Positions 36,681-44,873 of a DNA stretch of 64,000 bases are shown piece after piece. The notes below the pieces were generated by a model. It saw only the letters and a list, made by a program, of their open reading frames with translations. It was not told the DNA's origin and ran no database searches. Each line of letters begins with the position of its first letter. Position 1 is the stretch's first letter. The position numbers and the translations under genes are program-made. Source of the stretch: Paludibaculum sp. (lineage in GTDB: Bacteria > Acidobacteriota > Terriglobia > Bryobacterales > Bryobacteraceae); assembly GCA_029973955.1 (NCBI GenBank), contig JARKQJ010000007.1, positions 1 through 64,000 on the forward strand. The letters are read 5' to 3'.

Positions 36681-37628
36681 CTACCGGAGAGAAGCCCGGT
36701 ACCACTCCAGCGTCCGGCGTAGCCCGTCTTCGAAACTGAACCGCGGCGCGTGGCCCAGGTCGCGGACAGCGGCCGTGGTATCGGCCTGAGAATGCTTCAC
36801 GTCGCCGGCGCGATCCGGTCCGTACTGGGGTTCGATCTGCACGCCCTCGATCTTGCACAGCGTGCGCCAGATCTCGTTGAGCGTGAAGCGCCCGCCGTTG
36901 CCGGCGTTGTAGACCTTGCCGGAAACGGTGGCGGCCGGCGCTTTCCAGGCCTTGATGCAGAGCCCGGCCACGTCTTCCACATAGGTGAAGTCGCGCGATT
37001 GTTCGCCGTCGCCGAAGATGATGGGCGCGCTGCGCTCCAGCAGTTTCGTCATGAAAATGCTGAGGACGCCCGAGTAGGGGCTGGACGGATCCTGCCGCGG
37101 TCCATAGACGTTGAAGTAGCGCAGCGCCACCGTCTCCAGTCCGTAGCAGGAGTGGAACACCGAACCGTAGTACTCGCCCACCAGCTTCTGCAGCGCATAG
37201 GGCGATTTCGGATTCGGCGCCATCGTCTCCACCTTCGGCAGCACTTCCGTGTCGCCGTAGGCGGAGGAAGAAGCCGCATAGACCACGCGGCCCACGCCGC
37301 CTTCCTGCGCGGCGCGCATCACATTGAAGGTGCCGTCGATATTGGACTCATGCGAAGGCACGGGCTCCGTAATCGAGCGAGGCACCGAAGGGATGGCTGC
37401 CAGGTGGAAGACCACCGGCGCGCCCTTCAGCAGCGGGGCGATGGCGTTGTACTCGCGGATGTCGGCACGGTGGATCTCTACACGGTCCGCAACCTCGGCC
37501 AGATTCTCTGCTTTGCCGGAGAGGAAGTTATCCACCACGGAAACACGCTCTGCGCCCTGCGCGAGCAGGGCGCGCACGAGGGCGGAGCCGATGAATCCGG
37601 CGCCGCCGGTCACAACAGGATAGTTCAT
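36681..37628 (-). CDS. NAD-dependent sugar-nucleotide epimerase/dehydratase
   Basis: The 315-residue protein is an extended SDR of the UDP-glucose 4-epimerase group. The Rossmann motif GGAGFIG is at 8-14, followed by FHLAAIPSVPRS (about 74-85), a YAASSSAYGD strand (117-126), the catalytic SPYALQK pair Y144/K148 and RYFNVYGPRQ (about 167-176), which is strongly diagnostic. It likely interconverts UDP-glucose/galactose or UDP-GlcNAc/GalNAc-type substrates for envelope glycans. It overlaps the upstream isomerase gene by 4 bases and ends a four-gene minus-strand operon that begins with the glycosyltransferase-methyltransferase fusion. Confidence 0.93.
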   Translation of the reverse strand: MNYPVVTGGAGFIGSALVRALLAQGAERVSVVDNFLSGKAENLAEVADRVEIHRADIREYNAIAPLLKGAPVVFHLAAIPSVPRSITEPVPSHESNIDGTFNVMRAAQEGGVGRVVYAASSSAYGDTEVLPKVETMAPNPKSPYALQKLVGEYYGSVFHSCYGLETVALRYFNVYGPRQDPSSPYSGVLSIFMTKLLERSAPIIFGDGEQSRDFTYVEDVAGLCIKAWKAPAATVSGKVYNAGNGGRFTLNEIWRTLCKIEGVQIEPQYGPDRAGDVKHSQADTTAAVRDLGHAPRFSFEDGLRRTLEWYRASLR

Positions 37629-38458
37629 AGTTTTTCGATGATCGAATTCAGATAGCGCAGACTTTCCGTGGCAATTCGTTCGGGGCCCGGCGAGAAGTCG
37701 AAGGCCTCCAGCGAGATCCACCCCTGGTAGTTCAGCCTTTTCAGGGTGGCCAGCACTGGAGCGAATTCGTAGTTGCCGGTGCCGCAGTGGCCGCCGTCGG
37801 TCTCGTTCACGTGCACATGCCGGATGATGCCGAAGTGCTTTTCCACGAGGGAGGCGTGCGGCTCGGTCTCATCCACCGCGTTGTGCGTGTCGAACATGGT
37901 CTGGATGGCGGGGCTACCCACCTCCGCCACGATGGATGCGGCTTCGTCCAGCGAGCCGATCACGTCGGTCTGGTTGGCCGGCAGGGCCTCCACCAGGATC
38001 TTCACTCCGCGCTCCTCGGCGTGCGGCGCCACGGAGACCAGGCCCTCCACGAAACGCTTGGTGGCCTCTGCGCGGGTTGCACCGCCGGTGGTGCCGCGCT
38101 GGAGCGGGGAACCGAAGATCATGACGCCGTCGGGGCCCAGGTCCGCGCACAGGTCCACCAGGCCGAGAATGTGCGCCCAGCCCCGCTGGCGGAGGTCGGC
38201 GTCGGGCGTGGTGACGTGCAGCCCTTTGGGCGCCACCATCAGCCAGTGCAGGCCCACGAACTTCAGGCCTTCCGCTTGAATGATGGAGGCGTAGTTCTGG
38301 CGCTCCGCGGCTGAGATGTTGCAGGGATCCTCGGAGAGTGTGAAGGGTGCGATCTCGATCCCTTCATACCCGGTCGCCTTGATGTGGCGGCAGGCTTCAG
38401 CGAAGTCCCACCCCTGATAAACCTCATTGCAGATGGAATGACGAAAACTTGAGCCCAT
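37625..38458 (-). CDS. Sugar phosphate isomerase/epimerase-like TIM-barrel protein
   Basis: The 277-residue protein belongs to the AP-endonuclease-2-like sugar isomerase family. Visible elements are YEGIEIAPFTLSEDP (about 33), FVGLHWLM (about 67), a metal-site glutamate in VEALPANQTDV (about 155), MFDTHNAV (about 190), IRHVHVNETDGGHCG (about 213) and a final WISLEAFDF strand. These fit a divalent-metal isomerase acting on a ketose, such as hydroxypyruvate or a sugar phosphate. It is cytoplasmic, without signal peptide, unlike its relative at 53043-54011. It is in an operon with an epimerase (4-base overlap) and a zinc dehydrogenase 27 bases upstream. Confidence 0.88.
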   Translation of the reverse strand: MGSSFRHSICNEVYQGWDFAEACRHIKATGYEGIEIAPFTLSEDPCNISAAERQNYASIIQAEGLKFVGLHWLMVAPKGLHVTTPDADLRQRGWAHILGLVDLCADLGPDGVMIFGSPLQRGTTGGATRAEATKRFVEGLVSVAPHAEERGVKILVEALPANQTDVIGSLDEAASIVAEVGSPAIQTMFDTHNAVDETEPHASLVEKHFGIIRHVHVNETDGGHCGTGNYEFAPVLATLKRLNYQGWISLEAFDFSPGPERIATESLRYLNSIIEKL

Positions 38459-38485
38459 ATATGGATTGATCCTAGTGTACTTGAA

Positions 38486-39502
38486 TCACAGCGAGTCCAG
38501 ACGGTGGACTACCTTGGGGGAAGCGGAGACGGTGGTCAAGGACTCGCGCCAGGCGCGCGCCGGACGGCGCTCGATGAGCGCTTCCAGCCACGGCCGCGGG
38601 ATGCGCGACAGGTCTTCCAGCGCGAGTTCGAAATGGCACCGGGCGGCGTTGACGATGCCCGCCACGCTGAGGTTGTCCACAATCGTCCGGATGCCTGGAA
38701 GCGGGATTGCGGCGTCCGGCGCGCCGATCAGGATCAGGACTCCGCAGGGCGCCAGCCACTCCAGCGCCGCCTCAGCCGCGCGCGGCGCGCCAGCGGCTTC
38801 CAGCACCAGGTCGAACCGGCCTGAGGCCGTCCCGCGGCAATAGCGGACGTCCATGGCGCGCAGCAGTTCCACGCGGCGGTCGCTCTCCTCTTCCAACGAG
38901 ACGACCTCCACCACGACGCCGCGCGCGGCCAGGATCATTGCGCTCAGCAGGCCCAGCGGTCCCGCGCCAAGAATGCAGGCCGTGCGCGGCTGCAGCGGGT
39001 GGCATCGGAATGCCGTCTCCACCGCCTTCTCCGCCACACTGAGCGGCTCGGCAAGCACTGCGAGGTCCAGCAGGCCATCCGGAACGCGGACCAGAGCTTC
39101 GGCCGGGTCGGTGGCGAAAGGCGCAAAGTAGCCGTGGCTTCGAAAGATGCCACGCTCCGTAAAGCCATCGGTCCGGCACAGGTCCAACCTGCCCTGCAGG
39201 CAATGATCGCAGGCCGGCACGCACGCACGCCGGATCATGGGCACCACCCAATCACCGCGCCGCAGTGCCTCCACCCCTGGCCCGGTTTCAACCACCTGCG
39301 CCAGCGCTTCATGGCCCAGAGCGAGCAGCGACTCGCCGGGCGGCGGCTCGCCGAAATGGAATAGGCTCAACTCCCTGTCAGTGGCGCAGACACCCAGTTC
39401 ATGCACGCGCAGCCGCACCTGCCCCCAGTCTGGCTCGACGGGATCGGCGATAGACGCTTCCCGGACCGTGCGTTGTTCGAAATCCAGGCAGAGCGCTCGC
39501 AT
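38486..39502 (-). CDS. Zinc-dependent glucose/sugar dehydrogenase (MDR family)
   Basis: The 338-residue enzyme is a medium-chain dehydrogenase similar to glucose 1-dehydrogenases. Catalytic zinc ligands are visible as C39 in GVCATD and H64/E65 in LGHEA. The structural zinc site is C94-x3-C98-x2-C101-x7-C109. The Rossmann motif is GAGPLGLLSAM. The GVCATDREL opening and the AEPLSVAEKAVE stretch are close to the archaeal-type glucose dehydrogenase pattern. It would oxidise an aldose with NAD(P) in the cytoplasm. The gene lies 6 bases after the glycosyltransferase-methyltransferase fusion. Confidence 0.88.
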   Translation of the reverse strand: MRALCLDFEQRTVREASIADPVEPDWGQVRLRVHELGVCATDRELSLFHFGEPPPGESLLALGHEALAQVVETGPGVEALRRGDWVVPMIRRACVPACDHCLQGRLDLCRTDGFTERGIFRSHGYFAPFATDPAEALVRVPDGLLDLAVLAEPLSVAEKAVETAFRCHPLQPRTACILGAGPLGLLSAMILAARGVVVEVVSLEEESDRRVELLRAMDVRYCRGTASGRFDLVLEAAGAPRAAEAALEWLAPCGVLILIGAPDAAIPLPGIRTIVDNLSVAGIVNAARCHFELALEDLSRIPRPWLEALIERRPARAWRESLTTVSASPKVVHRLDSL

Positions 39503-39508
39503 GGCGGC

Positions 39509-40924
39509 CTAGGCGGCTTTCCTGGCCACCACCACCATCGACAGACCATGCCACGGCAGGAACTTGTCGATGAACCGCCAGAACCACACGGTCTTGTCGA
39601 AGACCTTCAACGGGAACTTGGAGAGGTAAGAGCGGCGCAGAACTTTGCCGCCATACCACCAGCCCAGGACGCCGGCCTTGTTGATCTGCCGGACCTCCTC
39701 CACTTCGAACCCGGCCGAGCGGAGCAGCTCCTCCAGGCCACGGAAGTCAAAGCGGCACTTCTGCCCCATGGCGACATCAATGCTGCCGTACAGCCTCTTG
39801 CCCTGCGGGGCGAGCAGCAACAGCTTGCCTCCGGGCTTCAGCGCGCGGTTCAATCCGGCCAGCGCGGCCTGCGGAGCATCCAGCCCTTCCAGGACATTCA
39901 CCGCCAGGGCCGTATCGAACTCCGCATCCCAGCGTTCAAAGGCCGGCTCATCACCGGCAGCGCAGTCACAAACCTCAACGTTCGGGGTACGCAGAAACCG
40001 GTTGCGGAGCGCGTGCAGATGGAGAGGGTCGCCGTCGGCGGCCACATAGCGCAACCGGCGGCCCATGAGGCGGGCGGAGAATGTGCCGATGCCCGCGCCA
40101 ACCTCCAGCACGGTGTCGCCCAGGTGAGGGCGCAGCAGCGAACTGATCCAGTCAATGTAGCCCGGCGTGCGAGTCAGATTGATCAGTGCGCCACGGCCCT
40201 TGGGCTCGGAATAGAGATCGTCAATCAGCCAGAACTTCAGGATCACGCCCAGCGCTTGCAGTCCGTCCTTCCAGCCGATCTTCTTCCCTTCCTCGTACGT
40301 GCGTCCGTGGTAGCTGATCGGTACTTCGTAAATGCGCAGCTTCCGCTTGGCGCATTTCATGGTGATCTCCGGCTCAAAGCCGAAACGGTCACTGCGAATC
40401 GGGATCGATTTCAAAAGGTCCGTGCGGAAAACCTTGTAGCAGGTCTCCATGTCCGTCACATGGATGTTGGAAAAGACGTTTGAGATCAGCGTGAGCGTCT
40501 GGTTGATCACTGTGTGCCAGAACGGCAGCACGCGGCGGGACTCGCCGGCCAGGTAGCGCGAGCCGAACACCGCATCGGCGTGCCCCGTCAACAATGGCTT
40601 CATCAGCACGGGATACTCCTGCGGGTCGTATTCCAGGTCGGCGTCCTGGATGAGGCAGAAGTCTCCCTCAGCCTTGGTAATGGCGGTGCGGACGGCGGCC
40701 CCTTTGCCTTGGTTCTTCTCGTGACGGAACAGGCGGATGACCGGGTGCTCCGCGGCCAGCCGCTGCAAGATGTCCCACGTCCCGTCGGTGGACCGGTCGT
40801 CGACGATCACCAGTTCGCGCTCCAGTCCCTCCGGCAACGGAGCGGCCAATACCTGTCCCAAGCTGGCTTCCACCACGGTGCGCTCGTTGTAGACAGGAAT
40901 GAGGATACTGACTTTAGGTGCCAA
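39509..40924 (-). CDS. Bifunctional GT2 glycosyltransferase - SAM methyltransferase
   Basis: The 471-residue protein joins a DPM1-like glycosyltransferase and a class I methyltransferase. Residues 1 to about 235 are GT2: SILIPVYNE at 6-14, VDDRSTDGT at 41-49, the metal/UDP motif QDADLEYD at 93-100, and the KxF, FGFEPEIT and GRTYEEGKKI phrases typical of polyprenyl-phosphate sugar synthases. Residues about 255-470 carry a SAM motif I (VLEVGAGIG, 273-281), an acidic loop AADGDP and a Methyltransf_11-like core. The frame is continuous. It probably makes a polyprenyl-phosphate sugar, with the second domain methylating a related product. The start is TTG at 40924, right after a promoter-like element. 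Confidence 0.9.
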   Translation of the reverse strand: MAPKVSILIPVYNERTVVEASLGQVLAAPLPEGLERELVIVDDRSTDGTWDILQRLAAEHPVIRLFRHEKNQGKGAAVRTAITKAEGDFCLIQDADLEYDPQEYPVLMKPLLTGHADAVFGSRYLAGESRRVLPFWHTVINQTLTLISNVFSNIHVTDMETCYKVFRTDLLKSIPIRSDRFGFEPEITMKCAKRKLRIYEVPISYHGRTYEEGKKIGWKDGLQALGVILKFWLIDDLYSEPKGRGALINLTRTPGYIDWISSLLRPHLGDTVLEVGAGIGTFSARLMGRRLRYVAADGDPLHLHALRNRFLRTPNVEVCDCAAGDEPAFERWDAEFDTALAVNVLEGLDAPQAALAGLNRALKPGGKLLLLAPQGKRLYGSIDVAMGQKCRFDFRGLEELLRSAGFEVEEVRQINKAGVLGWWYGGKVLRRSYLSKFPLKVFDKTVWFWRFIDKFLPWHGLSMVVVARKAA

Positions 40925-40930
40925 GCTGTC

Positions 40931-40936
40931 AGTATA
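40931..40936 (-). promoter_or_regulatory. -10 element of the glycosyltransferase operon
   Basis: On the minus strand TATACT ends 6 bases before the TTG start at 40924. It heads the four-gene operon running to 36681. The first transcribed base would fall on or next to the start codon. Confidence 0.45.
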
Positions 40937-41096
40937 TTATGGCCGGGCACGGCATCAGCGGATCACCTGCCGCGGATACCCGCGCGAATCATAGTCCTAA
41001 GGGTCTTTGGAGTGCGTTCTACGCATTTCCATTGGTTGTTCGAAAAGTGCGCCTCCCGCACCATGGACTTAGTACTAAAGACATGGGAGGGCTACC

Positions 41097-41330
41097 ATGC
41101 AGCGCAAATTGAAAGACCGAATGGCACCAGCCACCCTTCTCTTGGCAGCACTGTTTACCAAGGGTTCACCAGAGAACACGAAAGCGCAGGAATTGGTCGA
41201 GTTCGCCCTGCTGGCCGGCTTCATCGCCGTCAGCGTTGCCGCCACCATCCCGTACTCCATCACTGGACCTTTGTCCAATATTTTCAGCAAGATCCAGGAA
41301 CACCTGATCCGCAACGGAGCCGGAGCCTAG
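41097..41330 (+). CDS. Orphan Flp-type (type IVb) pilin-like protein
   Basis: The 77-residue protein has a positively charged, short N-terminal leader and then AQELVEFALLAGFIAVSVAA (about 30-49). That resembles the Flp pilin core, in which a G/A-Q-x-x-x-E-[YF]-A-L stretch with the fifth-position glutamate E35 precedes a hydrophobic helix. Prepilin peptidase would cut just before it, though the usual glycine is replaced by alanine/lysine here. A GGGAGGG ribosome site precedes the ATG. No tad/cpa assembly genes are nearby. The upstream 170-base gap holds a perfect TTAGTACTAA palindrome (41069-41078). Confidence 0.65.
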   Translation: MQRKLKDRMAPATLLLAALFTKGSPENTKAQELVEFALLAGFIAVSVAATIPYSITGPLSNIFSKIQEHLIRNGAGA

Positions 41331-41337
41331 ACAAAAC

Positions 41338-41700
41338 CTACGGCCGCACGCGCGCCGCCAACCCAAGAATCAGACAGAACAGATTCCAGGCCACCAGGCA
41401 CGAGAAGAAAAAGTTAGCCTTCCTCAGCAGAGCGTTCCGCCCTGTCCGCCAGCAAAGCAGCGCCAGCACAACCGCCCCCACCTTCACCGCCACCAACCCC
41501 TGCAACGGAGTGCCAAACGCCAACATCGACCAACGCACCAGCGGATTGGCTTCCTGCACCCCTGCCATCAGAAAGGCCAGGGTGGTCAGCACATCCAGAA
41601 CCTGGAGATAGCTGAAATGCACAAAAAGGCGTGCGCCGGAGATGGTTTCGGCTGCAAAGGGCCGGGGGATGGAGACGGTGACATTCATGTCGTCTACCAT
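41338..41700 (-). CDS. Small membrane protein, DUF5658-like
   Basis: The 120-residue protein has about three membrane helices. The segment FSYLQVLDVLTTLAFL followed by GVQEANPLVRW (about 28-57) matches the DUF5658-type pattern, in which D-x-x-T-T and E-x-N-P are conserved. Function unknown. It converges on the Flp-like gene, ending 7 bases from it. ATG 41700 is used; an ATG four codons later is equally plausible. Confidence 0.65.
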   Translation of the reverse strand: MVDDMNVTVSIPRPFAAETISGARLFVHFSYLQVLDVLTTLAFLMAGVQEANPLVRWSMLAFGTPLQGLVAVKVGAVVLALLCWRTGRNALLRKANFFFSCLVAWNLFCLILGLAARVRP

Positions 41701-41852
41701 TGAACGCCACCTTGCGCTCCCAATAAAGGCCTAAGCTTCCTATTTTGAAGGGTATAGAAGTTCTGGTACGACTATGGGACCAAACGGCCCTCCGGTCAAT
41801 CTGCGCCCCGATGTATACTTTCTGTTCGCCCCAAAAATGGGCAAAACCTCGA

Positions 41853-41895
41853 CTTCGCAAGGTACTGGTCCAGTACCAGCGGCGAGGGTGCGAAG
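41853..41895. other. Nested inverted repeat in the 41701-41911 gap
   Basis: A perfect 8-bp palindrome (GGTACTGG, T, CCAGTACC at 41861-41877) is enclosed by a 7-bp outer inverted repeat (CTTCGCA 41853-41859 and TGCGAAG 41889-41895). It lies just beyond the stop of the MBL exonuclease gene (41912). It may be part of that gene's 3' untranslated region or an operator. A smaller GCCC/GGGC hairpin followed by A residues lies near 41828-41845. Confidence 0.45.
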
Positions 41896-41911
41896 GCAGC
41901 CACGGTTTGAG

Positions 41912-43327
41912 CTAGTCGAGCACCACGGATTCCCCGCGTGCCGGAATCTGCACCGGCAGACCGTACTTCGCCTCGATGACCTTGGCCAGGGCGGCGGATT
42001 GCGAAGCTTCGCCGTGGACCAGGAAGACGCGCTTCAGCGTCGGAACCATCGGTTTCATCCACGCCAGGAGTTCGTTCTGGTCGGCGTGGCCGGAGAGTTC
42101 GTTGATCTTCACAACTTCGGCGCGAAGCCGCGTGGGTTCGCCGAAAATGGGCACTTCCGGCCACTTTTCGACGATTTTCCGGCCCAAAGTGTGCTCCGCC
42201 TGGAAGCCGGTGATGAGGACCATGTTCCTGGGGTTTTCGATGCTGTTGCGCAGGTGGTGCAGCACCCGCCCGGCTTCACACATGCCGGAGGCGGAAAGCA
42301 CCATAAAGGGCCCACGCAGGTCATTCAGAGCCTTGGATTCAGAGACTTCCCGCACATAGCGCAGCAGGCCGAAGCCGAATGGATCGTCGCCGCGCAGCAG
42401 GAACTGGCGGGTCTCTTCATCGAACAGGTAGGTGTGGCGGCGAAAGACCTCGGTGACGTTGACGGCCAGTGGGCTGTCGACGAACATCGGGATGACGGGG
42501 ATGCGCTGCTCGAGGATGAGTTCGTGCAGCAGCAGGACGATCTGCTGCGTGCGGCCCACGGCAAAGGCGGGGGCGACAATGCGGCCGCCGCGGGCGGCGG
42601 CGCGGACGACGGCATCGGCTAGTTTGTCTTTGACGGCGCCGATGTCGTCGTGGAAGCGATCGCCGTAGGTCGACTCCATGATGAGGTAGTCGACAGGCGG
42701 CATGGGGTCGGGATCTCGGATGATGGGCAGGTTCGGGCGGCCGACGTCGCCGGAGTATGCGATGCGGCGTTTCTTGCCGTCCTGCACCACTTCGAAGACG
42801 ACGGAAGTGGAGCCGAGCATATGGCCGGCGTCGGTGGGGCGGTAAGAGACTCCTGGCCCGATCTCTTGAGGGGAGTTTTCGAGCACGGGCTGAAAGAGTT
42901 CCAGCGTGCGTTCGGCGTCGGCGATGTTATAGAGGGGCTCGACGGCCTCGTGCTCATCGGGCTGGCCGACGGCACGGCGGCGGGAGTGGCGCTTGGCGAC
43001 GAACTGCGCATCCTTCTCCTGGATGAAAGCGGAGTCCGGCAACATGCTGTGGCAGAGATCGATGGTGGCGGGGGTAGCATAGATGGGCCCCGCAAAGCCC
43101 TTTTTCACGAGAGTGGGCAGATTGCCGGTGTGATCTGTGTGGGCGTGGCTCACCACTACGGCATCGATGTTCTTCGGCGCGAAGGGGAAGTTGGCGTTGC
43201 GTTCATGCGCCTCTTTCCGGCGGCCCTGATAGAGCCCGCAATCCATCAGGTACCTTTTTCCATTGACGGCCAGCTCGTGCATGGAGCCGGTCACGGTCTG
43301 CGCGGCACCGTGAAAGGTGAGTTTCAT
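41912..43327 (-). CDS. MBL-fold beta-CASP RNA-processing exonuclease
   Basis: The 471-residue protein is a metallo-beta-lactamase/beta-CASP nuclease of the CPSF73-like bacterial group. The zinc motif HAHTDH is at 61-66 (H61, H63, D65, H66), with further ligands in DAGHMLGS (about 165) and YSGDVGRPNLP (about 192). The ESTYGDR motif is present at about 212-218. The beta-CASP cap includes VLSASGMCEAGRVLHH (about 345), VLITGFQAEHTLGRKI and the terminal HADQNELLAWM histidine motif. It should trim or cleave RNA in the cytoplasm. It is read after the ICMT-like gene, 40 bases downstream. Confidence 0.92.
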   Translation of the reverse strand: MKLTFHGAAQTVTGSMHELAVNGKRYLMDCGLYQGRRKEAHERNANFPFAPKNIDAVVVSHAHTDHTGNLPTLVKKGFAGPIYATPATIDLCHSMLPDSAFIQEKDAQFVAKRHSRRRAVGQPDEHEAVEPLYNIADAERTLELFQPVLENSPQEIGPGVSYRPTDAGHMLGSTSVVFEVVQDGKKRRIAYSGDVGRPNLPIIRDPDPMPPVDYLIMESTYGDRFHDDIGAVKDKLADAVVRAAARGGRIVAPAFAVGRTQQIVLLLHELILEQRIPVIPMFVDSPLAVNVTEVFRRHTYLFDEETRQFLLRGDDPFGFGLLRYVREVSESKALNDLRGPFMVLSASGMCEAGRVLHHLRNSIENPRNMVLITGFQAEHTLGRKIVEKWPEVPIFGEPTRLRAEVVKINELSGHADQNELLAWMKPMVPTLKRVFLVHGEASQSAALAKVIEAKYGLPVQIPARGESVVLD

Positions 43328-43367
43328 GCTGAAAGCATCTCACAGTTGAAAAAACCGTGCTGTGCGG

Positions 43368-43922
43368 CTAAAAGGCAGGACGAAGAGCCTTGAGAATGAG
43401 GAAGGCATAAACGGCCAGAAAGCCGTAGAGCGCCTTCTGCTCCTGATTCACTTTGTACACGGCCCAGGAAAAAGGCTGCGGCGGGAAGGCCTCGGGCAAG
43501 CGCGGCACGAGCTGCGGAACACGCGCGGCGTAGTCCTGATATTCGGGAAAGAGCTTGGCCAGGTGCTGCTCCTCCTGCTCCATCACGGGCAGGTAGATAA
43601 AGAGGAAGACCGCGCCGGCAAGGAGGGTGAGTTCCGAGCGGGCGGCGGCGAGCGTGCAGCCGAGAGCGGTGAGCAGCGAACCGATGTAAAGAGGATTGCG
43701 CACGAGCGCGTAGGGGCCGGAGACCGTCAGCTGCTGATTCTTGCGAAGATGGCCGGCGGCCCAGGCGCGGATGGCGAGTCCGGCGATGGCGAAAGGCAGG
43801 CCCAGGAGGAGCGTGGGCAGCACGGGGTCGGCCAGCCACACAAAGGCGGCGGCAAGCAGGAGGCCCGACGGCACTCGCAGGCGCTGGACGGTTTCGGCAT
43901 AACGTTTGGGAAAGAAAGACAT
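43368..43922 (-). CDS. Isoprenylcysteine-carboxyl-methyltransferase-like membrane protein
   Basis: The 184-residue protein has four to five membrane helices and the SAM-binding C-terminal pattern of the ICMT/PEMT-like family: GPYALVRNPLYIGSLL (about 69-84) is the GPY..RHP-Y motif with N for H, and EEQHLAKLFPEYQDYAARVP (about 126-145) is the E-x-x-L-x-x-x-F-G-x-x-Y-x-x-Y tail. It likely methylates a lipid or an isoprenoid-linked substrate at the membrane. Its ATG overlaps the stop of the heptosyltransferase-like gene by one base, so the two are coupled. Confidence 0.85.
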   Translation of the reverse strand: MSFFPKRYAETVQRLRVPSGLLLAAAFVWLADPVLPTLLLGLPFAIAGLAIRAWAAGHLRKNQQLTVSGPYALVRNPLYIGSLLTALGCTLAAARSELTLLAGAVFLFIYLPVMEQEEQHLAKLFPEYQDYAARVPQLVPRLPEAFPPQPFSWAVYKVNQEQKALYGFLAVYAFLILKALRPAF

Positions 43923-44869
43923 CAGAGAAGATCCCTCAGTTCAGAGAACACCATGGCGGGTGAGATGGCACGCATCGAAGCGGCGATCTCCGCTCCGCGC
44001 TGGTAAGTGGTTGCGGCGCCGGCGGCGCGAAGGACACGGACGGCCGGCGAGTACGGGCCGTTGCGCGCGGGATCGGTCGGTCCGAAGACGGCAACGCCGG
44101 GCCGCCCCAGCGCGGCCCCAAGATGCATGGGGCCGCTATCGACCCCCACTGTGGCGCGGGCACGGCGGGTAGCGTCGATCAGCCCGCGGATGCTGGAAAG
44201 GTGCAGCACGGCGCCGGGCACCTGCCTGAGCTGTTCGGCCTGGAAAGGGGCGCCGTTCAGGACGAGGCGAACACCGTGCTTCTCACGCAGCAAGCTGGCC
44301 AGTTCGCCGTAGAACTCGAGCGGCCACTGCTTGGAGGCCCAACCGGCCAGCGGCGCGGCCAGGACGAAGGGCTCCTCCGGCAGCTCCCCCTCCGGTTGAC
44401 CCGGCGGAAGCGGGAACTCCACGGCACCGGTTTTCGCGCCGGCGGCACGGGCGAGATCGAGGTTCATGTCGACCACATGGGTTGCGGCGGTCTGAACGCC
44501 GTCGGAGTAGAGCAAAGCGGCTGGCCGTTCGCGCACCAGCGAAGAGTGGAAGCCGAGGATGCGGCGGGCCTTGGCGGCGGTGGCGACCAGCGCGGATTGG
44601 ATGAGGCCCTGGAAGTCGATGGCGAGGTCGAAGGGTTCGGCGCGCAGGCGGCGGACGGCATCCCGGACACCGGAATACGTACCGCGGTCGATGGGGATGA
44701 TCTCGTCGGCCACTCCTCCGCCTTCGAGCAGTTCCGCGAATCGCGGCTTCACGGCCCAGGCGATGAGGCAGCCGGGCCAGGTGCGCTTCAGCGCGGCGGC
44801 GGCGGGCAGGGCGTGGAGGATGTCGCCCAGAGCGCTGAGCCGGACCACGAGAATGCGCCGCGGAGCCAT
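43922..44869 (-). CDS. Glycosyltransferase family 9 (heptosyltransferase I-like)
   Basis: The 315-residue protein begins RRILVVRLSALGDILHALPAA, the GT9 opening with the conserved S/G-A-L-G-D-x-x-h motif and D17. It continues with DFQGLIQSAL (about 91), HVVDMNL (about 131), the donor-domain GWASKQWPLEFYGEL (about 176), and the final GVDSGPMHLGAALGRP (about 248) that binds ADP-heptose in WaaC/WaaF. It probably adds a heptose to lipopolysaccharide core. The ATG at 44869 is preferred since upstream codons are low-complexity. It follows the degenerate nucleotidyltransferase gene by 4 bases. Confidence 0.9.
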   Translation of the reverse strand: MAPRRILVVRLSALGDILHALPAAAALKRTWPGCLIAWAVKPRFAELLEGGGVADEIIPIDRGTYSGVRDAVRRLRAEPFDLAIDFQGLIQSALVATAAKARRILGFHSSLVRERPAALLYSDGVQTAATHVVDMNLDLARAAGAKTGAVEFPLPPGQPEGELPEEPFVLAAPLAGWASKQWPLEFYGELASLLREKHGVRLVLNGAPFQAEQLRQVPGAVLHLSSIRGLIDATRRARATVGVDSGPMHLGAALGRPGVAVFGPTDPARNGPYSPAVRVLRAAGAATTYQRGAEIAASMRAISPAMVFSELRDLL

Positions 44870-44873
44870 GGGG

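Noticed and set aside
40925-40946. dif-like sequence (AGTATATTATGG) as a chromosome dimer resolution site
   Set aside because: Only part of one XerD-like half is present, there is no XerC half, and the bases are better explained as the -10 region of the glycosyltransferase operon.
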